The translations under genes and the position numbers were made by a program. 12,324 nt of DNA from positions 1-12,324 of the forward strand of contig DQHV01000108.1 of assembly GCA_003524335.1 (NCBI GenBank), read 5' to 3'. The notes under the pieces were generated by a model. It searched no databases and was not told the origin of the DNA. It worked only from the letters and a program-made list of their open reading frames with translations. Origin of the DNA: Candidatus Aminicenantota bacterium. Lineage in GTDB: Bacteria; Acidobacteriota; Aminicenantia; Aminicenantales; UBA8522. Position 1 is the stretch's first letter; every line of letters begins with the position of its first letter. Shown here one piece after another: positions 1 to 6,002 of the stretch.

Positions 1-1118
1 AGCAGCACGGCATCTCCGGCTTCCCGGTTGTGGACAACGGCAAGGTCGTGGGCATCGTCACGAACCGCGACATCCGCTTCGAGACCCGCCTCAACCTGCC
101 GGTTGAGAAAGTGATGACTAAAGAGCTGGTTACGGTCCCTCTCGGGACTTCGCTCGAGGAGGCCGAGAAGCTCTTCCACAAGCACAAGATCGAAAAGATC
201 CTGATGGTGGATGAGCACTTCCATCTCAAGGGCTTGATTACTTACAAGGACATCCTCAAACGCATCCAGTATCCCAATTCGGCCAAGGACAATCTCGGTC
301 GGCTGCGGGTCGGAGCCGCGGTCGGCGTCGGCGCGGACACCATGGAAAGGGCCGAGGCGCTTATCCAGGCCAAAGTCGACATCCTGGTCGTCGACACGGC
401 CCACGGCCATTCCCAGCGGGTCCTGGATACGGTCAAGAAGCTCCGGGCCCATTTCCCCAGCCAAGAGTTGGTCGCCGGCAACATCGGGACCGCCGAGGCT
501 GCCGAAGACCTGATCGCACTCGGGGTGAATGCCGTCAAGGTTGGCGTCGGGCCCGGCTCGATCTGCACCACCCGGGTCGTTACCGGCGCCGGAGTGCCCC
601 AGTTAACGGCTGTGGCCGATGTCTACAAAGCCGCCTCTCCCAAAGGCATCCCGGTGATAGCCGACGGCGGCATCAAATTCTCTGGTGATGTCACCAAGGC
701 CATCGCCGCCGGCGCCAGCTCGGTCATGCTCGGAAACCTGCTGGCTGCTACGGATGAATCCCCCGGCGAAACTGTGATTTATCAAGGCCGCTCCTACAAA
801 ACCTATCGCGGCATGGGGTCGCTCGACGCCATGAAGGAAGGGAGCCGGGACCGCTATTTCCAGGACTCCCCGCTGAGCGAGAGCAAGCTCGTGCCCGAGG
901 GGATTGAAGGCCGAGTTCCCTACAAGGGCAGCACCTCCCATATCATCCAGATGATGGTGGGCGGCCTCAAGGCCGGGATGGGGTACGCCGGCTGCCGCAG
1001 CATCGAAGAACTCCAGAAAAAAGCAAAGTTCATCCGGATCACCTCAGCCGGCCTGCGGGAAAGCCACGTCCACGACGTGATGATCACCAAAGAGACGCCC
1101 AACTACCATCTGGATTGA
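1..1118 (+). CDS. guaB: IMP dehydrogenase, 5'-truncated by window edge
   Basis: Inosine-5'-monophosphate dehydrogenase oxidises IMP to XMP with NAD+, the committed step of GMP synthesis in the cytosol. The frame is open from base 3 and about 372 codons are visible. The family is usually near 490 residues, so roughly the first 115 are missing. What remains starts inside the CBS (Bateman) region ([18 protein letters not shown], then the second CBS repeat ending near base 270) and runs through the C-terminal TIM barrel. The catalytic loop GSICTTR has its cysteine codon at 564-566. The phosphate-binding ADGGI segment follows near 660, then the YRGMGS motif, the mobile-flap Arg-Tyr pair near 852-857 and the [12 protein letters not shown] segment. 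All key catalytic elements in the visible part are intact. The cytochrome gene begins 33 nt downstream in the same direction, so read-through is possible. The identification is secure. Confidence 0.97.
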   Translation, partial: QHGISGFPVVDNGKVVGIVTNRDIRFETRLNLPVEKVMTKELVTVPLGTSLEEAEKLFHKHKIEKILMVDEHFHLKGLITYKDILKRIQYPNSAKDNLGRLRVGAAVGVGADTMERAEALIQAKVDILVVDTAHGHSQRVLDTVKKLRAHFPSQELVAGNIGTAEAAEDLIALGVNAVKVGVGPGSICTTRVVTGAGVPQLTAVADVYKAASPKGIPVIADGGIKFSGDVTKAIAAGASSVMLGNLLAATDESPGETVIYQGRSYKTYRGMGSLDAMKEGSRDRYFQDSPLSESKLVPEGIEGRVPYKGSTSHIIQMMVGGLKAGMGYAGCRSIEELQKKAKFIRITSAGLRESHVHDVMITKETPNYHLD

Positions 1119-1151
1119 GCCCGGCGCGGCTCCAGAGCAGGAGAAAAATAG

Positions 1152-1862
1152 ATGTCGGTGTTTCTACTCAAATCCATACTGGCCATAGCTCTTCTCATCA
1201 CTGGGCTCAGCGCGGCCTTGGCGATGTTGATCTCAATGGGCCGGGCGGAGAAAAAGGCCAACCCGGCCACCCTGAGGAAAGTTCACCGGGTCGCCGGATA
1301 TATGTTTGCCCTGCTGCTCCTTGTCCTGGCCGTCCTGGGCACAAAGATTTTCGTCGGCTCCGGGGATGCTCTTTCGCACAGGGCGGTCCTGCATGCGTTC
1401 CTCGCGCTTTTCCTTCTGTTCATTTTCCTCCTCAAGATCGTCCTGGTTCGGTTCTACAAGTCGTTTGTCCGGATCGTTCCGGGTTTGGGGATGGCTGTCC
1501 TTATCCTATTCCTGGTCGTCTTTTCCGTCTCAGCCGGGTATTTCCTGCTTCGGTCGGCGTTGAAGGCCGATCCCCTGCCTGCCGCCCGCCCGGCCTCTCT
1601 CCTCCGGGGCGATGTGAAGAAAGGGAGCGATCTCTTTGCCCGGAACTGCGCCCCCTGCCATTACTCCGACAGTGAGGACAACAAGATCGGCCCAGGATTA
1701 AAGGGTCTCTTTCAAAAGGGCAGGCTTCCAATGAGCGGCCGGGCAGTGACCGAGGAAAACGTCCGCCGGCAGATGAAGAGTCCGTTCCGCAGCATGCCCT
1801 CGTTCGGCTCGCTGACCCAGCAGGAGATCGCCGACCTCGTCGGCTACTTGAAGACTCTGTAA
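1152..1862 (+). CDS. Four-TM membrane protein with C-terminal monohaem cytochrome c domain
   Basis: The 236-residue protein is a probable membrane-anchored electron carrier. Hydrophobic segments lie at about 4-29, 46-67, 78-99 and 110-134. Positive loops (RAEKK...LRKVHR after TM1; KIVLVRFYKSFVR after TM3) predict N-out topology and place the C-terminal domain in the periplasm. That domain carries one haem c motif, CAPCH at 166-170, a GPGLKGLF segment, and a plausible axial methionine at M215 in RSMPSF, as in class I cytochromes c. The ATG at 1152 has AGGAG at 1139-1143 with 8-nt spacing. I do not recognise the membrane domain as a named family. His45 and His76/His81 lie near opposite membrane faces, so a bis-His haem b between them is doubtful. 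The gene follows guaB by 33 nt, but a functional link is not evident. Redox partners are unknown. Confidence 0.85.
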   Translation: MSVFLLKSILAIALLITGLSAALAMLISMGRAEKKANPATLRKVHRVAGYMFALLLLVLAVLGTKIFVGSGDALSHRAVLHAFLALFLLFIFLLKIVLVRFYKSFVRIVPGLGMAVLILFLVVFSVSAGYFLLRSALKADPLPAARPASLLRGDVKKGSDLFARNCAPCHYSDSEDNKIGPGLKGLFQKGRLPMSGRAVTEENVRRQMKSPFRSMPSFGSLTQQEIADLVGYLKTL

Positions 1863-1868
1863 CATGGG

Positions 1869-1894
1869 CCGGGCGGGGTTTGCCAGGCGCCCGG
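1869..1894 (+). terminator. GC-rich hairpin after the cytochrome gene, weak terminator candidate
   Basis: Just 6 nt after the cytochrome stop codon, CCGGGCG (1869-1875) can pair with CGCCCGG (1888-1894) around a 12-nt loop, giving a 7-bp all-GC stem. No U-run follows; the next bases are GCGTGTTGACC. It is therefore not a classical intrinsic terminator. It may pause polymerase, protect the 3' end or aid factor-dependent termination. It does separate the guaB-cytochrome unit from the promoter candidate at 1900. Confidence 0.3.
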
Positions 1895-1899
1895 GCGTG

Positions 1900-1929
1900 T
1901 TGACCAAATGGACATTTTCCGATAAGAAT
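1900..1929 (+). promoter_or_regulatory. Candidate sigma70-type promoter of the FDR-PDH operon
   Basis: TTGACC at 1900-1905 (5 of 6 to the -35 consensus) is followed after 18 nt by AAGAAT at 1924-1929 (4 of 6 to TATAAT), inside a sharply AT-rich patch in GC-rich surroundings. It is the only sizeable gap upstream of the five-gene operon. The proposed -10 lies within the inverted repeat at 1916-1950, so a protein bound there would block transcription. The -10 is weak, and alternatives such as TAAGAA at 1923 fit about as well. Confidence 0.35.
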
Positions 1930-1950
1930 AGTAAGATTAATAATCGGAAA
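1916..1950 (+). repeat. 8-bp inverted repeat overlapping the promoter and leader Shine-Dalgarno
   Basis: TTTCCGAT (1916-1923) and ATCGGAAA (1943-1950) are perfect reverse complements separated by 19 AT-rich bases. The left arm abuts the proposed -10 element. The right arm runs into the Shine-Dalgarno sequence AAAGGAG (1948-1954) of the nine-codon ORF at 1961. Two readings are possible: an operator for a dimeric regulator, with arm centres 27 bp apart, or an RNA hairpin that hides the ribosome-binding site. The sequence alone does not decide between them. Confidence 0.45.
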
Positions 1951-1960
1951 GGAGATCGCG

Positions 1961-1990
1961 ATGAAGAGAAAGGAATCCTCGGGGGTTTAG
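1961..1990 (+). CDS. Putative nine-residue leader peptide upstream of FDR
   Basis: The ATG at 1961 opens a nine-codon frame (MKRKESSGV) ending in TAG at 1988-1990. It is preceded by the strong Shine-Dalgarno AAAGGAG at 1948-1954, six bases before the ATG. This is the best ribosome-binding site in the gap. By contrast, the FDR start at 2007 has only a loose GGGG at 1993-1996. The ORF ends 16 nt before that start in a different frame. This fits a leader peptide whose translation brings ribosomes to the FDR start. ORFs this short also arise by chance, so only the ribosome-binding site contrast supports it. Confidence 0.35.
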   Translation: MKRKESSGV

Positions 1991-2006
1991 CCGGGGTCCG
2001 ACAGCC

Positions 2007-2435
2007 ATGAAAAAATACTGGCGCTGTTACGTTTGCGGTGATCTGCACTTCGGAGTCAAGGCCCCCGAGGTTTGCCCGACCTGCCTTGTCAAGAACGCCT
2101 ATGTGGAGATCTCCTCTGACGAGGCCGAACGGACCACCCGCCCGACCCGAAGGACCATGAGCCGGACGGAGTTTCGGACAGCCATCGAGAGCTTCGCCGA
2201 AAAGAACGAATTCCAGGTCAACCCGGACACGGCCAAGGTCGAAATGCTCTTTGACGGTATGTTCGCCAATGAGCAGAATCACGGCCTCAAATACTGTCCC
2301 TGCCGGCTCCGGACCAAGGACTTCGCTGAGGACCTGAAGCTCGTCTGCCCCTGCAACTTCATCATCCACGAGTCCTACAAGGGCAAAGAAGATGGAGAAT
2401 GCTGGTGCGGGCTTTTCGTAAGGAGGAAAAAGTGA
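2007..2435 (+). CDS. Rubredoxin-fused ferredoxin:disulfide reductase (FTR catalytic-chain family)
   Basis: The 142-residue protein is predicted to pass electrons from ferredoxin to a protein disulfide through an active-site [4Fe-4S] cluster. Residues 1-30 form a rubredoxin/rubrerythrin-like knuckle pair (C7-x2-C10, C23-x2-C26) expected to hold one iron. Residues 50-142 match the catalytic beta chain of ferredoxin:thioredoxin reductase, with C97-P-C99, C114-P-C116 and C132-W-C134. By analogy with plant FTR, C97, C114, C116 and C132 bind the cluster, and C99/C134 form the redox disulfide. The domain order resembles the FDR studied from Methanosarcina acetivorans. The CHC motif of plant FTR is CWC here, and the second inter-motif spacing is 15 rather than 8 residues. 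No FTR variable chain is adjacent. The gene overlaps the next at GTGA, making that protein the likely substrate. The start at 2007 sits directly before the rubredoxin domain. Confidence 0.85.
   Translation: MKKYWRCYVCGDLHFGVKAPEVCPTCLVKNAYVEISSDEAERTTRPTRRTMSRTEFRTAIESFAEKNEFQVNPDTAKVEMLFDGMFANEQNHGLKYCPCRLRTKDFAEDLKLVCPCNFIIHESYKGKEDGECWCGLFVRRKK
2421..2426 (+). promoter_or_regulatory. Ribosome-binding site that fixes the GTG start at 2432
   Basis: A perfect AGGAGG lies inside the last codons of the FDR gene, five bases before GTG at 2432-2434. That GTG overlaps the FDR stop (TGA 2433-2435). It decides the start of the next gene in favour of GTG 2432 over the in-frame ATG at 2399, which would add 11 non-conserved residues lying within FDR. 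Confidence 0.8.
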
Positions 2436-2716
2436 GCAAGTTGATCATGTTTCATGCCCGGGAATGCCCCCATTGCAAGACTATGATGCCCCATGTCGAC
2501 CGGCTGGAGAAAGAAGAAAAGGTCAAGTTCGAGCGGCTCGAGGTCTGGCATGACGAGAAAAACGCCGACATGATGAGGTCCTACCGCCCGGTCATCGCCC
2601 CCAAGTGCGGCGGCCAGCTGCGGACTCCGACTTTTTTCTGCCCTGAGACAAGTGATGTCCTCTGCGGCGAGGTGCCGTACGACAAGCTCAAGGATTGGGC
2701 TTTGAAGCAGGGATGA
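2432..2716 (+). CDS. Glutaredoxin/thioredoxin-fold protein with CPHC active site
   Basis: This small cytosolic dithiol oxidoreductase has 94 residues from the GTG start. A beta strand (KLIMFHA) leads into C12-P-H-C15, the DsbA-like variant of the thioredoxin active site. RTPTFF supplies the cis-proline (P66) opposite it, and a short terminal helix follows. Length and layout fit the glutaredoxin/NrdH-size class rather than full thioredoxin. There are three further cysteines (C59, C70, C78), unusual for so small a protein. C70 lies four residues after the cis-proline, so a second disulfide or metal site is possible. The gene overlaps FDR upstream (GTGA) and E1 alpha downstream (ATGA). The most economical role is as the disulfide partner reduced by FDR, with target proteins unknown. 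It lacks a signal peptide. Confidence 0.8.
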   Translation: MSKLIMFHARECPHCKTMMPHVDRLEKEEKVKFERLEVWHDEKNADMMRSYRPVIAPKCGGQLRTPTFFCPETSDVLCGEVPYDKLKDWALKQG

Positions 2717-3771
2717 TTGAGGATATGTTCCAAATCCTGGCGGAGAACGGCCGGGCCAGGCCGGAGCGCGAGCCAAGTCTCCCCGCATCCGACCTTCAGA
2801 AGCTCTACAGCCTGATGGCGACCACCAGGGCGGCCGACCTCAAGGCGCTTAAGCTGCAGCGCCAGGGCCGCATGGGGACGTTCGCGCCCAGCCTCGGCCA
2901 CGAGGCCTGCCAAGTCGGGTCGGCCTTTGCGCTGCAGCGAAAAGATTGGGTCTTCCCCTATTTCCGGGACCTGGGGACCTACATCACGCTGGGCCTTCCC
3001 CTCAAAAACTACTATCTCTATTGGATGGGGAACGAGGAGGGAATGCGAATACCCGCCGACCTGAACATCTTCACGATCTCCGTGCCCGTCGGCTCCCAGC
3101 TCCCCCACTCCGTGGGCTGTGCCCTGGCCATGAAATACAGGAAGGAACAGGCGGCCGTCGTGGCCTATTTTGGCGACGGGGCCACCTCTGAGGGGGACTT
3201 TGGCGAAGCGTTGAATTTCGCCGGAGTCTTCAGGACACCAAATGTATTCATCTGCTTCAACAACCAGTATGCCATCTCTACCCCGGTCCGGCAGCAGACA
3301 GCGGCGAAGAGTATCGCCGAGAAAGCAACTGCCTTCGGATTTAATGGCATCCGGGCCGATGGGAACGACGTCCTGGCGATGTATTCGCTAACCAGGGAAG
3401 CCCTGGAGAAGGCCCGTACCGGAGGGGGACCCACTCTGATCGAAGCGTTTACCTACCGAATGGGCAATCACACAACATCAGACGACGCTTCTCGCTACCG
3501 GATGGAGGCCGAGGTCAACGAGTGGTCTCGGCGGGACCCGATCGAACGTTTCAGGCTCTACCTGAAAGATAAAGGCCTCTGGGATGAGACTTTCGAGAGT
3601 CGCGTTCAAAGAGAGGCCGAAGACCTGATCAACAAGGCTGTTGAAGAGGCCGAGAGCACGCCTCCTCCCCGGCCCGAGGATCTCTTCATCCATACCTATG
3701 AAGAAATGACTCCCGAGCTGAACAACCAACTGGCCGAGCTCCGCGACTTCCTCAAGGGAGAGCCGAAATGA
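2713..3771 (+). CDS. pdhA: Pyruvate (2-oxoacid) dehydrogenase E1 component, alpha subunit
   Basis: This is the thiamine-diphosphate-binding alpha chain of the alpha2beta2 E1 that decarboxylates a 2-oxoacid and acylates the lipoyl group of E2. From the ATG at 2713 it has 352 residues. The ThDP signature is exact: GDG at 154-156, 26 residues, then NN at 183-184. The active-site loop YRMGNHTTSDDASRYR lies around 247-262, with H253 in the position of the conserved loop histidine. The N-terminal RQGRMGTFAPSLGHEA stretch resembles Bacillus-type PdhA more than branched-chain E1, so pyruvate is the favoured substrate. Branched-chain 2-oxoacids cannot be excluded. ATG 2713 overlaps the preceding stop (ATGA) but has a poor Shine-Dalgarno. 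ATG 2725, with GAGG close upstream, is an alternative. The 3' end overlaps E1 beta by 4 nt. Confidence 0.92.
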   Translation: MIEDMFQILAENGRARPEREPSLPASDLQKLYSLMATTRAADLKALKLQRQGRMGTFAPSLGHEACQVGSAFALQRKDWVFPYFRDLGTYITLGLPLKNYYLYWMGNEEGMRIPADLNIFTISVPVGSQLPHSVGCALAMKYRKEQAAVVAYFGDGATSEGDFGEALNFAGVFRTPNVFICFNNQYAISTPVRQQTAAKSIAEKATAFGFNGIRADGNDVLAMYSLTREALEKARTGGGPTLIEAFTYRMGNHTTSDDASRYRMEAEVNEWSRRDPIERFRLYLKDKGLWDETFESRVQREAEDLINKAVEEAESTPPPRPEDLFIHTYEEMTPELNNQLAELRDFLKGEPK

Positions 3772-4742
3772 TGCTCAACATGGTCCAGGCGCTCAACCAG
3801 GCGATGCACCAAGAAATGGAGAAAGACCCGAGGGTGCTTGCCCTCGGTGAAGACATCGCCGTGGACGGAGGGGTTTTTCGCCTGACCGAAGGCCTGCTTG
3901 AGAAGTTCGGGCCCGAGCGCGTCATCGACACCCCGCTTGCGGAATCGACGATCGTAGGCGCCTCGATCGGGATGGCGGTCGCCGGGCTCCGGCCTATCGC
4001 CGAGATCCAGTTCATGGGGTTCATCTACCTGGCCATGAACCAGATCATCGCTCATGCCGCCCGACTCAGAAACCGGTCCCGCGGACGGTTCACCGTCCCC
4101 ATCGTCATTCGGACGCCGTACGGGGCCGGAGTCAAGGCGCTGGAGCATCATTCGGAAAGCACCGAAGCGTTGTTCTGTCAGATCCCCGGATTAAAAGTCG
4201 TTGTTCCCTCGACGCCCTATGACGCCAAGGGCCTCCTCATAGCCTCCATCCGTGACAACGACCCGATCATTTTCCTCGAACCGACAAGGCTCTATCGGGC
4301 CGGGCGCCAGGAAGTCCCCGAAGAGCTCTATGAAGTCCCGCTCGGCAAAGCGAAGATCGTTCGCGAGGGCGAGCGCGTGACCATCGTCGCCTGGGGCGCG
4401 ATGATCCCGGTCGCCCAACAGGCTGCCGAGATCGTGGGAAAGGATGGGATCTTTCCCGAGGTCATCGACTTGAGGACGCTCTCGCCACTCGACCGGGAGA
4501 CCGTCCTCGAATCGGTCAGGAGGAACGGACGTCTTCTGATCGTCCAGGAAGCGCCCAAGACCTGCGGCCTGGGTGCCGAAATCGCCGCTTTCGTGGCCGA
4601 GAGGGCTATGTTCAATTTGGAAGCGCCCGTCCTCCGTATTACCGGGCCAGACATCACGGTGCCATTGGCCAAGGGTGAGGACTATTATTACCCCAGTCCC
4701 GAACGCGTTGCCCTGGGATTAAAAAAGATAGTGGAGTCTTAG
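3768..4742 (+). CDS. pdhB: Pyruvate (2-oxoacid) dehydrogenase E1 component, beta subunit
   Basis: The 324-residue beta chain completes the E1 heterotetramer and is full length for the family. The N-terminal pyrimidine-binding domain shows LGEDIAVDGGVFRLTEG (26-42) and DTPLAESTIVG, with E59 in the position of the glutamate that activates the ThDP aminopyrimidine. PYGAGVKALEHHSES (117-131) places H128 at the conserved active-site histidine. The C-terminal transketolase-like domain follows (VVPSTPYDAKGLL to LKKIVES). The ATG at 3768 overlaps the E1 alpha stop as ATGA, and AAGGGAG at 3754-3760 lies 7 nt upstream. An adjacent ATG at 3771 is a trivial alternative. The overlap suggests translational coupling and 1:1 production of the two E1 chains. 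Substrate assignment carries the same uncertainty as for the alpha chain. Confidence 0.93.
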   Translation: MMLNMVQALNQAMHQEMEKDPRVLALGEDIAVDGGVFRLTEGLLEKFGPERVIDTPLAESTIVGASIGMAVAGLRPIAEIQFMGFIYLAMNQIIAHAARLRNRSRGRFTVPIVIRTPYGAGVKALEHHSESTEALFCQIPGLKVVVPSTPYDAKGLLIASIRDNDPIIFLEPTRLYRAGRQEVPEELYEVPLGKAKIVREGERVTIVAWGAMIPVAQQAAEIVGKDGIFPEVIDLRTLSPLDRETVLESVRRNGRLLIVQEAPKTCGLGAEIAAFVAERAMFNLEAPVLRITGPDITVPLAKGEDYYYPSPERVALGLKKIVES

Positions 4743-4744
4743 GC

Positions 4745-5989
4745 ATGGCCAAGCAATTCAAGTTTCCAGATGTCGGCGAGGGAATCACAGAAGGCGAGAT
4801 CGTCCGCTGGCTGATCAAGGAAGGGGACGAGGTCAAGGAGGACCAGACCCTGGCCGAGATCGAAACCGACAAGGCAGTGGTCGAGATGCCCTCTCCTTAC
4901 AAGGGAACGGTCCTCAAGGTCCACGTCAAAGAAAAGGACATCGTTAAGGTCGGGCAGGTCCTGGTGACGATCGGCGAGAAGGGAGAATCGGTCGTCGAAG
5001 GGCCGGCGAAAGTAAGGGCGGAAGAGAAACCGGCTCCGACCACAGGACCTTCTGTAGTCGGAGTCGTCCCTGAAAGCAGAGAGGAGATCCGGCAGGTGTT
5101 GGCCACTCCAAAGGTCCGCAAGCTTGCCCTGGAGATCGGAGTGGACCTCAAGAGTGTCAGAGGGACCGGCCCGCAGGGTCGGATAACTGAGGAGGACGTC
5201 CAAGCGGCCAAGGCCGCAGCGGCAGTTCCGAAAGAGGAAAAGAAGCCGGCTTTCAAGGTCAAAGAGAAGTTCGATTTTTATGGCGAGCTGGAGAGGATTC
5301 CTCTAAGGGGAGTCAGGCGGGCGACGGCCAAGCGGATGCACGAGTCTGTTTCAACGGCCGCTCATGTCACCCATTTCGACGAGGCCGATGTCACCGAGCT
5401 CGTTAAAATAAGAGAGAGCCTCAAAGCGCAAGCCGGGGAAAAGGGAGTCAAGCTGACCTATCTTCCCTTCATCATCAAAGCCCTTCTTGCCGCCATCAAG
5501 GATCATCCCCTGCTCAACGCGAAACTCAACGATGAAGACGAAGAGATCATCGTCAAGAAGTACTACAATTTCGGGATCGCCGTGGATGTGCCCGATGGGT
5601 TGATCGTCCCCGTAGTGAAGGGAGTGGACCAGAAATCGATCTTCGACCTGGCCGGTGAGATCCAGACAGTGGCCGAGGCCGCCAAAAAGAGATCTCTGGA
5701 CCTCGCCGACCTGAAGGGCGGGACTTTTTCCATCACCAATGTCGGAGGAATCGGCGGGGAGGCCGCTACCCCGATCATCAACTACCCCGAGGTCGCCATC
5801 CTGGCCACCTTAAAGATCAAGGAAAGGGTACGGGTGAAGAACGGGCAAATCGCTGCAGTCAAAACCCTCCCCCTCTGCCTGTCTTTTGATCACAGGGTCA
5901 TTGACGGCGCCGAAGCCGCCCGCTTCATGAACGACCTCGTCGCCAAGCTGGAAAGCGCCGAATTCCTGAAGCGCGTGGCTGAGGGCTAA
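4745..5989 (+). CDS. pdhC: Dihydrolipoamide acyltransferase (E2) of the pyruvate/2-oxoacid dehydrogenase complex
   Basis: The 414-residue E2 core protein transfers the acyl group from lipoate to CoA. One lipoyl domain spans about 1-78, with the lipoylated lysine K43 in IETDKAVVEM. A Pro/Ala/Glu-rich linker follows, then a peripheral-subunit-binding domain at about 119-155 (ATPKVRKLALEIGVDLKSVRG...GRITEEDV). After a second linker, the catalytic domain runs from about 180 to the end, with the active-site motif FDHRVIDG (H383, D387). All functional residues are present. It starts 2 nt after the E1 beta stop, with GGAG at 4733-4736 eight bases upstream. It is the last gene of the operon and no E3 (dihydrolipoamide dehydrogenase) follows. 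The opposite-strand gene ends 13 nt away. Acetyltransferase activity is likeliest, but branched-chain acyl transfer is possible. Confidence 0.93.
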   Translation: MAKQFKFPDVGEGITEGEIVRWLIKEGDEVKEDQTLAEIETDKAVVEMPSPYKGTVLKVHVKEKDIVKVGQVLVTIGEKGESVVEGPAKVRAEEKPAPTTGPSVVGVVPESREEIRQVLATPKVRKLALEIGVDLKSVRGTGPQGRITEEDVQAAKAAAAVPKEEKKPAFKVKEKFDFYGELERIPLRGVRRATAKRMHESVSTAAHVTHFDEADVTELVKIRESLKAQAGEKGVKLTYLPFIIKALLAAIKDHPLLNAKLNDEDEEIIVKKYYNFGIAVDVPDGLIVPVVKGVDQKSIFDLAGEIQTVAEAAKKRSLDLADLKGGTFSITNVGGIGGEAATPIINYPEVAILATLKIKERVRVKNGQIAAVKTLPLCLSFDHRVIDGAEAARFMNDLVAKLESAEFLKRVAEG

Positions 5990-6002
5990 GACTAAATCCG
6001 CT

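Noticed and set aside
1115..1675. A 186-codon plus-strand frame starting at the guaB stop
   Set aside because: It overlaps the cytochrome gene in another frame. Its translation is rich in Pro, Arg and Gly as expected of a shadow frame, whereas the cytochrome frame has helices and CxxCH.
2399..2431. Upstream ATG extension of the glutaredoxin-like gene
   Set aside because: The extension would lie wholly within FDR and add residues before the first beta strand. The perfect AGGAGG at 2421-2426 points to the GTG at 2432.
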